Assembly (NCBI GenBank): GCA_025531455.1
Contig: JAMYHL010000035.1
Span: forward strand, 248,001-312,000
Direction of reading: 5' to 3'
Source of the DNA: Apiotrichum sp. Y4204
Taxonomy: Eukaryota > Basidiomycota > Tremellomycetes > Trichosporonales > Trichosporonaceae
DNA: 64,000 bases
Shown piece by piece: positions 55,565-64,000 of the stretch (position 1 is the first letter of the stretch; every line of letters starts with the position of its first letter). A model generated the notes under the pieces. That model was not told the DNA's origin, made no database searches, and saw nothing but the letters and a program-made list of their open reading frames with translations. The translations under genes were made by a program, and so were the position numbers.

Positions 55565-58040
55565 GGTGTCGTCTCGCTGTCGTGTGAGGTGGGTGATACA
55601 GTTACTTTGCGGGGCCGGCGACGCGATAGAAATGTAGACAAGTGTACGTTTGACGAGATGGAGATGAAAAGGAGAGCAACAACACGCCGGGGAGGAACTG
55701 TAACGAGTTGATTGATCACTTGACACCCCTCAGTTGTCGTTTAGACACAAAAGCGAGCTGCAATGGTCGACCAGCCCATCGGGATTGCCGCCGGGGGATC
55801 ACAACAGCCAATGCGCCCTGTGCGCGCGCCCGGGGGGGGAAGGATCGCGGCCCTGCAAAATCCCTGCGCCCCTTCTCAAACCCCCTCTGCGCCCCCCTGT
55901 GCCTATCGCCCCTCGCTGGTTGGCTGATCCACCTCGCCTCTGGCCTGCCTCCCTGCCCTATGTCACGTGCTCTCCCGCTAGTGTCAAATAAAAATGCGGG
56001 GCCGCGGGGCACAATGCCGTCCAGGCACGGGGCAAACTCTGCAGGCTCCGCAGACTTTGCGCCTTGGGTGTCTTCTGGCCTTGTGGGTCTGTTGTGTCTT
56101 GGCGCGATCGCTGTCAGCATGACTACTAGCTACTGGCCGGCCTGTCGGACTCGGGATCTCGGCCTCTCGGGAATTCAGATCGCGAAACGAGCTCGCGAGC
56201 TCGCAAAATCCACATTTTTTCATGCACATTGCCGCGTATTGCCGGGACGAACAGCATTCAGATGCATTCAGATGCAAGCACCGGCGCTGGCAAGTACCCT
56301 CACACCGGAACTTGCAGCGTACCACAGACCGCGACGATCAATCGATGGATCGATGGACAGGGCCTACGCCAAACTTGAAACAAAAGCTACAATACTGCGT
56401 GTTGCCCGTTGCAGGGCCGCTGCTCCTGGCCAAAGGGTACTTCTTGATCCATCAGGCGACGACGAAAAACGGACATGCCGTGACTGGCGAAAAGTCTCAG
56501 CTGCCCGAGTTGCCAGTTGACAAGAGTTGCAAAAGCCTACGCACACCTGGCTCCTGGGAACCAGTCCAACGTCGGTGCGGGGGATCAGCCGCCGATCGAA
56601 ATCACGTCAGCCCGCACGGGCGGTGAGCGCTTGCATGCTTTTGCCCACCTTGCACTCTTGCAACCTTGAAACCTTGCACCTGGTCTGGCCCAGAGCTGTA
56701 GCTCGTGGTGTCGCGGGATCGCGGGGGAATGTTTCCCACATTGGCAGCGAGAGGGCTTGGCGCGGGGCCGCGGGGTCTCCATCGCTCATGTGGACGCATG
56801 CATGTGGACTGGTGATATGAGAGGAAACGTTGCCATGGTCAACATGAGGCTGCTGGAAGCGCGACATCCTTCTGGAAGCCACAAGTGGCGGAGAACAGCA
56901 CGACGGCCAGAAAGTCCACATTTCCCTTATGATGGTGCTGTAGGAAGGAGGAAAATGCACACGCTGTACGTTTGGCCATAGCTCAGCGCTCGGTACTGTG
57001 ATCAAGAACGAGAGCAAGGCCTCGCGGTAGTTGCCGCGGACGTCGCCCCCCCGGCAGCACCGCAGGACGTAGCCCCGAGAGACAGTTGGGCGACTTGCGA
57101 CATTGCAACATGCGGGCACGGCCATGTGCACGAGCCTGATGTGTGAGACTAACCAGCGATAACGCGACTTCGTGTCTCAGTCTTCGTTTTTTGACCACAT
57201 TCTCAGGCCCCTGTGGGGGTCCGCGACACCCCGCGGGAGGGCCGCGGTGTGATGGGCAGTCGTTGCCTAGTCTCGGTCAACGTGCGTGTGGTGCACTAGT
57301 CGGGCTTGAGCGCCTGTTTTCGCTTTGCAGCGCAATGCGGAGCTGTGTTCGGAGTAACTCACGCACTACGGACTGCTGGAGTCCTCAAAATTCCGCCCAA
57401 GGACTGTCATCTCTATGTGGATGGCTCAAGAACCTTCCCCGAGGCGGGCACTGTCTGGTACGCCTAGGTGCACATTCCCGGACTAGCCCATCTTGGTGTC
57501 CCAGCACTTCCAGTGGTATACGAGCGATGAGATAAGCTATCAGTGATCCGGTCGATCCCCGACTGCGGATCCTGTGGATCACGTAGATTCCAGAAGCACC
57601 AATCGATCGGGGCCACGAACGCCTCGGAGAGCGCCTACCATACAAGCATCTTCATGCATCCTGTGGTTGACGTCATCAGACACGGCCCTTCTGCCTTTTC
57701 TGGACAACCGTTCTCCAGCCGTTGGATACATGGTGGCCGTACAGCCTTGCTATCGACTGGATGTAGCATGGGTCGGGGTATTCGAAGAGCATGGATTCAG
57801 CGTATGGGACACTGAACTGGAGAAGCAAGGCAGTGCCGGTTGAGGTTTGGATTGCCAGACTTACCGTCGGAGTGCGACAGCTTCAGCGATGCGCGGGTAC
57901 CTTGAATCACGCTGGTGCCAAGGACCTCCTCAGTCACGAGCTTGCGTACGGTTATAATGAACCGAGTACAATGCGGTACGAGATTGTTACATCCTCATCT
58001 CCAACTTCCTCTGATTTACCTGATTGCCTCGCCACCAAGT
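55565..58040. other. Gene-free divergent intergenic region
   Basis: About 2.5 kb between the AVT1 start and the surface-protein start. Small items are CACGTG at 55964, a GCATTCAGAT direct repeat at 56254-56273 and ATCGATGG repeats near 56338-56355. A 270-codon plus-strand frame (55708-56520) and others do not resemble proteins. Confidence 0.45.
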
Positions 58041-60176
58041 ATGACCCGTCGCCGCCACCCTCGAGCTCGGGCAAGTGCCTTCTGCGTCTGCGTCGCGGCG
58101 TTTGTCCTCGCATCCCCAGCGGGGGCACTGGTACCAAACATCGTCTTCAACCAGACACTGACACCGATGGACGCCGTCATGGCTCGCAACCCTGGGAAGT
58201 GGGAAGAGACGTTTCTTGACATGCCGCGTGAATCCTACGTGCAAGGGATGGTGGGCGTCGGACCAATGCGGCTGTGGGCCAACGCAAGCCAGTGGACGCT
58301 GTTTACCTATCCCCGTATCAGTATCAGTTATCTCGGGACAGAGTTCTACATCTTTGGGTACCGCGAGGACAACAACTCGACGACGGCGGGGCCGCGCGAC
58401 CAGCCGCCGATGCGTCTGACCTGGGACAAGAGCGCCGGCATCGAGGGGAATACGACGGGCAGCAGCGCGGTCGACGAGCACGGCCGCCTTGGCCTCCTCG
58501 CTGACAGCCTTGTGTGGCCGACGATATCATTCGTGTCTCCTGATGAGCCCCAGTTTCCCCTCAGCAGCGCGGGCAATGCGTCCGCGTACGAGGCTGTCGA
58601 CACTCACAATCTCGACCCGGCCCGCATTGGTGCCCACACCGCCTCGTTGAGTGTGAATTATTATTCGCGTCCAGGCGGCGACAACCTTGCCATCTCACAT
58701 GCAGTCGTGACGTTGATGATGCAGAGCGACGCGTGAGTGGAGACTGGAAGCGCGAGTTCAGTTACCTGTGACTGCGATCAGCAATCAGCCATCTGCGATT
58801 CGAGCTTCATTACTAACCAAAGTAAAACATTCGACGAAGTCCCGAAGCAGACCCTGCCGTTCAATCTTGACGGCTTGCCAAACCCGGCCTTCACATACGA
58901 CGGCGAGCCCATCGCCATGTCCTATGTGGGCGGTGTGGGTCAGTGCAAGAGCGGAAGCGTGTTGTCTCCCGCTGACCGCAGGTGGCCAAGCCCCAATCTC
59001 CCACCCGCACATCGACCTGCGCCAGGGCAAGGCGGCTGGGTATCCGTCCGTCAGCATCCCCGTGCCGGTAGGTACGGGGTTTGTGATTCTCCGTGGTGTG
59101 CGCGGCCCGAGACACGGACTGATCGATATAAGCTGGACGCCAACGCCGCCTTACGGGCGGGAGACATACGATTCCTCCCTGGACATGAACGCGAGCTATG
59201 TGTATCCCGGCAGTATCATGCACATGATGGCACTGGAACCCTCGGTCAACTACACGCTTACCTCCAAGGGGGACGCCAAGCTCGACAGCGTGACCTTCTA
59301 TGGTGTCGGGTGAGTGCATGGACAAAGGTACCCAGTGGCCAGTGGATGCTTACGGTAGAAATGGCACAACCGACTCAAACAGGAATGAACCTACCCCCAC
59401 TCCCGACGGGTCTCCGTCCCACAGTCCCACTTCATCGGGGGGCAAGAAGCTGGGCGCCGGTGCGATCGCCGGCATTGTCGTGCGTACCACTCCAAATCAT
59501 CTTCCACTCTAACCCCAGATCGGCGGTGTTGCGGGACTGGCGCTCGTTATCCTGCTCGCGTTCTGCGCTGGCAGGCGACGACACAAGCGGCGCGCCACGA
59601 ATCTGGATACGGGCAAGTTTGAGATTGACGAGACGGAGAAGACGCCGACGCCGTTCCCCAACCATCTCGAGAAGGCCGAGGAGCCGCAGCCGCAGACGCG
59701 CCCGAGGCCATTCCACTTTGCGTTTCCGGGGAAAAACACCACCCCGCCCACTGCCCCCGCTGTGCCTGCCGCCGCTACAGCGCCCTCTCCGCCTGTTGCG
59801 GCCGATACAGCGGCCGAGAGGACCAAGCAGTGGGTCGCCACCGGGTTCACGCCGTCGCCGAGCGAAATAGGGTAAGTACTGCACTGTGCGTGTCGGGTCT
59901 CAGACTGATTCCAGACCCCCGAAGCCGTTCCCTTCCCCCCCGGCGTCAGTCATGTCCGGCACGACACTCACACCGTCGCAAGCGGTCTCGGGACGCCTGG
60001 CCTGTGGACCTGCGGCGCGCGAGGCACATGACGCGCACGACCCGCACCCACACCCACGGACACCTCAGCGCAACTGCTGTCTGGAAGATGGCGCGCACAG
60101 CCACAACCCGGTTGCGGACTATGAGTGGCGCACGCCAGACTTTGGGCGGAGGGAGACGCCGGACACCTCTGGGTGA
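58041..60176 (+). CDS. Single-pass surface protein with beta-sandwich ectodomain
   Basis: A signal peptide with a basic start (MTRRRHPRARASAFCVCVAA) leads to an ectodomain with several N-x-S/T sites. Segments such as FTYPRISISYLGTEFYIFGY and, further on, LEPSVNYTLTSKGD with LDSVTFYG recall the two-lobed galactose-binding-like ectodomain of a large basidiomycete family. After PTPTPDGSPSHSPTSSGG comes one TM helix (GAGAIAGIV, intron, IGGVAGLALVILLAFCAG) with a basic stop-transfer RRRHKRRA. A Pro-rich cytosolic tail follows, ending RRETPDTSG. Five introns keep phase, one inside the TM helix. Family function is unknown; a cell-wall sensor role is only a guess. The start at 58041 gives the signal peptide; a longer frame upstream lacks one. 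Confidence 0.72.
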
Positions 60177-60705
60177 TATGGCGGCCTGCAACCGCCCGTC
60201 TTGCGCACATCCCCCACACTCTCCACGGCCGATGATCATGTGCTGTGGAAACTGCGCGCTCCCATCATGCATGCCATGCAGAGCTCCTCTCCCGAGTAGA
60301 GAGGAATGGACGGGGAATCTTCGTGCATGCTTTATATCCCAGTTAGATCCTTGTTGAGTGTCTCGAGGGTGCCCCCATGAATGAGCTTGCGTTCAGGAAT
60401 TTTACGGACTTGCAGAACCCGGACTTCCGCTACTGCCTGTAGGCGGCGTGTCGTTGGAGAAAATCACTGGCTATGAGAGGATAAGGATGGTTGTTTGTTG
60501 AGAGCTTATTTCAGGGACAAGGCTGGTATTTTGTTGAGGTTCTGTAAGTGCAGACGGATGAACATTGCTCGAGATGCGATAACTCCGCTTGCCCCTTTCA
60601 ATGGAAAAACTCCAGTCAGCTTCGCTGCTCGGCTTATGATAGTAGATACATTGGCTGTAGATGATTATGAGACGCGGTTCTAAATGTCTAGATTACTGGT
60701 TGAGA
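60177..60705. other. Convergent intergenic region
   Basis: About 530 bases between two 3' ends, with AT-richer DNA at 60380-60690. No coding or RNA feature was recognised. Confidence 0.4.
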
Positions 60706-63700
60706 TTACGACGCGGTCTTGGTGGACTTGCTACGGAGTTTGAGCAGCAGGAAGACGGCGCCGTAGGACGTGATGACGAAGAGAAGGGTGATAAGGGCGC
60801 CCTTCCATCCGTCAATGTGGCGAGTGATGTTCATGCTGGCAAGGTACTCTGAGCCCTTTGCGTAGCCGCAGTACTCGCACTGGGACGTAGCGTCGGGGTT
60901 GTTGACGTAGCCCGTGGCGTACTTCATAAAGGGGGCAAAGTACTCGCCGCAAGTCATGTTGTCGGGCGGGTCGAGGTATCCGTACTCGAACGGCTTGCAC
61001 TTGACTTCCGCGTCCCAGATCGGGAACGTGAGCAGGCCCTGCATGAGGTATGTGAAGGGGTCGAGGTAGTAGACTAAATGTCAGCGGGGTCGCTTCGGAG
61101 GGACTTACGCCAGTAACGCCAGAAAGCGGTGATAGCGCCATAGGGAACCATGACACCAGCAAAGGTGACAAGAATGGAGATAAAGAGCGGGAGGACCATG
61201 GCGGCGAACACGGCATTGGGCGCGTACGCAGCGATGAACTGGCCCATACCGGTGTACAGGAACTCGTAGAAGACCATGACGAGGAAGACGGGGCCGGCAA
61301 TGCCGGCCTCCATGCTAAAGCCCGAGGTGGGGTACCAAGTCGCCCAGTAGAGGAGGGCACAGATGAGGAGGTACGGCCACTCTGCGATGATTTCGCCGAG
61401 GACGAACACCTTCCACGAATAGAGCATACTCTTGCGTTCGCGGCTCTCGAAGATGTCGCGGTTGGCGATAAACTTGGGCTGGGTCTGGACAATGACACCG
61501 GGAGCGACGAAGACGAACTGGAAGATACTGAAGACCTTGTCCTTGAGGCCGGCGTAGCTCGAGTCGATCTTCCAGTACGAGAAACCGACAATGAGACCCG
61601 TCATGATGTGGAGCATAAACTTGTTGATGACGTACTCGGTGTCGCGCCAGAGCTGAACGTTGCAGCGATGGACGACGACACGTAGCTGGGTCCAGAACGT
61701 AGCTGCGAAGCGGTGCGAGTCTTCTTCCGTCTGGACGGCATCGCGCGCGCTCTCCTTATTGACAAGCTGGAGGTCCTCGAGCATCTGGACGCGCTCGTTC
61801 GAGTCGAGCCAGACCTTGGCCCAGTCGCGCTCGCGCGAGATGTCACCGGACACAACGTCGATCATGAACTCGGCAGGGTTGACGTTCTGCGGCCACTGGA
61901 TACCCTTGCCGCTGAAGTACGCGGGGACATCCTTGACTGCGCCAAAGTAGACAGTGCGGCCACCGGCCTTGAGCAGGAGGAGGTTGTCGAAACCGGCAAA
62001 GAGGGCGGCGCTGGGCTGGTGGATAGTGCAGAGAATCGACTGGCCAGCGGCGGCGAGCTTCTGCATGAACTGCACGATGAGGTACGAGCTCTGGCCGTCG
62101 AGACCGGACGTGGGCTCGTCGAGGAACAGCAAGGTAGGCTTGGCGACAAGCTCAACACCGATAGTCAGGCGCTTGCGCTGCTCGACGCCGAGACCCGCAC
62201 CGGGCGTTCCAATAATCGCGTCCTGGAGGTCCTGGAGCTCGAGAAGGTCAATGATCGTGTCGACGTAAGCCAGCTTCTGCTTGTCAGAGAGGTGGCGAGG
62301 CTGACGGAGGAGCGCGCTGAATTCGAGAGCCTCGCGGACTGTGGATTGCGGGAGGTGTACGTCGAGCTGCTCGCAGTAGCCAGTAGTACGCTGGAACGAG
62401 AGGGGCAGTGGACGGCCGTTCAAGAGCACCTGGCCGGTAATTTCACCCTCCGACTTGCGAGCAGCCAGCACGTCCATCAGAGTGGTCTTGCCGGCGCCAG
62501 ACGAGCCCATGAGCGCAGTAATGGTGCCGGCTTTGCAGTATCCCGACACCTTGTCGAGCAGCTGGAGGTCCTTGCCCTCATGGCGGACAGTGTAGCAGAT
62601 ATCCTTCCAGGTAAACGTTGTGCCGTGAGCCGCAATGTCTTTGCCGGGTGTCTCGCCGCCGTAAGCCTTCTCAGCGACAACAGCGGCTTCGGCGCCCTCC
62701 TCCTCGTCGCGGGGGAGCGTGCCCTTCTCTTTGGCGGCCTTGACGAACGCGCCGCCACCGCCGCGCTTGTAGAGCGTCACCCCCTGAGTCGAACCAGCTG
62801 CAGGCAGCTTCTCAAGGAAGGACATGCCGAGCGCAAGGAAGCCAACCCAGAGCGCAATCATGATGCCAAAGTTGCGCCAACGGTGGGAAGTGAAGAACTC
62901 AAACGCATCGTGGGTGTACACTGTTCCCGAGACATCGGTACTGCCGAACGAGCTGCCCACGATAGCACACGACGACGGCTGGCCCTCGTACTGGGGTCCG
63001 TACGGCGCGAGCTGGGGCGGAGAGCACTGGAGCGTGAGACCCTCAAGCTCGCCGGCGAGCAGCGGCTCGAGTGCGTAGTACATCGGGTTGAGCCAGCGAA
63101 TCCAAGAGAACTGGAGTCAGCGGAAGTCCGGAGAGCTGCTTACCCAAGGGTGCATGCTCGGCTGGTAGATGACGAAGCCGCCGTAGAGCACAAACAGGGT
63201 GAAGATAGTACCGGAGACCTTGGAGGCGTCGTTGTACCTGGTGTCAATGGGGTTCGTGCTTGAAACGTACTGGTTGAAAGCGTAGCCGATGGTACGGAAG
63301 AGTGTGGTCATCGATAACGCGTTCAGCCACGAGAAGAGGAACGCAATCCAGAAGAGACCGGCGTTCATACGCAGGCCGGCCATGAAGTCTAGAGTCAGTG
63401 CTGGCGAGGCGATCGACAACTTACAAGAAACAAGCACGTAAATGACAATCTGAATGAAGAACAAAGGCAGGTCGACGAGGGTCTGCGCGGCGAGCACAGC
63501 GCTAGACCGGTACATCGAGTACGCCTTGTGCTTTGCAAGTACTTGGCGGCCGACGAATGCGGACTGGACATCGGCGAAACTGAGAATGACGGGGAAGAGC
63601 ACCAACATAAACATGAGACCGCCGCGGAGGAAAAGACCGGCAGTTGTGTCGGGAAGATTGTAGTAGACGGAACCATTGAAAAGCGCCTGAATGAGTGTGG

Positions 63701-64000
63701 TAGCTTGACGAGCCCACAGTGACCACTGGTCGCCCCAGCGTTGCTGGGCGTCCTTGATAGCTGCAGCCTTGATCTGCTCGAAGAACGACACTTTTTGCGG
63801 AAGGGCGGGGACGGCAAACTTGGCCTTGACGAGCTTGTTCCACTCGCGGGCCTGCTGCGTCTCTGCCTCGCGCTCGGCCTTGTCAGCGAGGTACGCGTCG
63901 ACCTCGGCGCGCATGCGCGCGGCAACCTCCGACTTCTGGTAGATCTCGGCAAACTCAGCGGGCGTGGAGGGAACTGATCCCTCGAAACCGGGGGCGATCT
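60706..64000 (-). CDS. PDR-type ABC transporter (ABCG full-length), N-terminal part outside window
   Basis: The visible part starts within the loop after the first nucleotide-binding domain (EFAEIYQKSEVAARMRAEVD) and runs to the stop at 60706. The first membrane domain includes LFNGSVYYNLPDT, GRQVLAKHKAYSMYRSSAV and YNDASKVSGTIFTLFVLYGG. The second ATPase domain has Walker A GSSGAGKTTLMDVLAARKSE, the signature loop GVEQRKRLTIGVELVAKPTL and Walker B LLFLDEPTSGLDGQSSYLIV. The last membrane domain has PKFIANRDIFESRERKSMLY and LYYLDPFTYLMQGLLTFPIW with paired Cys in the final loop. This order is typical of CDR/PDR exporters that pump azoles, sterols and other hydrophobic compounds across the plasma membrane. 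Three short introns keep phase. Very strong codon bias creates a 516-codon antisense shadow frame. Confidence 0.92.

Noticed and set aside
55708..56520. 270-codon plus-strand open frame
   Set aside because: No recognisable domain, signal or codon bias like its neighbours; likely chance in GC-rich DNA.
61713..63263. 516-codon plus-strand open frame
   Set aside because: It lies exactly antisense to the PDR transporter exon. Strong bias for C/G-ending codons removes stops on the opposite strand; the residues show no family features.
1..64000. CRISPR arrays, rRNA, insertion sequences, intact transposons
   Set aside because: No spaced identical repeats, no rRNA-like sequence and no transposase, integrase or reverse-transcriptase motifs were seen.

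Overview
The window is nuclear DNA of a basidiomycete fungus, most likely a GC-rich Tremellomycete (a Trichosporonales-type yeast would fit, but the taxon is an inference). Genes are intron-rich. Most introns are 31-60 nt, with GTNNGT donors and a branch-like CTGAC or CTAAC only a few bases before the terminal AG. All proteins recognised are eukaryotic. One Pol III tRNA gene is present. No prokaryotic operons, CRISPR arrays, insertion sequences or intact transposons were seen.

Layout, left to right: CDC123 (-, cut by the left edge); a nucleolar G-patch protein (+); a small hydrophobic protein (-); a long Ser/Pro-rich protein with TPGRAT repeats (-); a LAMTOR1/Meh1-like lipid-anchored protein (+); a secreted, probably GPI-anchored double-psi-barrel-like protein (-); a divergent DUF1479 protein (+); a mitochondrial oxoglutarate-type carrier (-); a USP48-type deubiquitinase with an added zinc finger (-); an MFS vacuolar-type transporter (-); a secreted sulfatase (+); a secreted DJ-1/PfpI protein (-); tRNA-Lys(CTT) with an intron (-); a membrane-anchored spermidine-synthase-like protein (-); SVF1 (+); the SAGA subunit NGG1/ADA3 (-); eIF3h (-); a Zn2Cys6 transcription factor (+); UTP23 (+); a DH-BAR-SH3 RhoGEF (-); RNA polymerase II subunit RPB4 (+); an AIM32-ferredoxin fusion (-); an AVT1-type amino-acid transporter (-); a single-pass surface protein (+); and the C-terminal part of a PDR-type ABC transporter (-, cut by the right edge).

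The genes do not form one pathway. Several serve core gene expression: CDC123 (eIF2 assembly), eIF3h, UTP23, the G-patch protein, RPB4 and NGG1. Another group handles transport and the cell surface: MFS, AVT1, PDR, mitochondrial carrier, sulfatase, DJ-1 and the two surface proteins. Neighbouring genes are often divergent, so promoters may be shared. Six gene-free stretches of 1.7-3 kb (7545-9433, 10577-12345, 13599-15736, 16759-19716, 47687-50140, 55565-58040) gave no recognisable protein.

The most unusual items are the AIM32-ferredoxin fusion, the RanBP2-type zinc finger at the C terminus of the USP48 homologue, a DUF1479 protein that seems to lack its metal ligands, the very short branch-point-to-AG spacing, and an 18-bp perfect palindrome with a CACGTG core upstream of UTP23. 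Exon joins were made by hand from splice signals and reading phase. Coordinates given are from start codon to stop codon and include introns.
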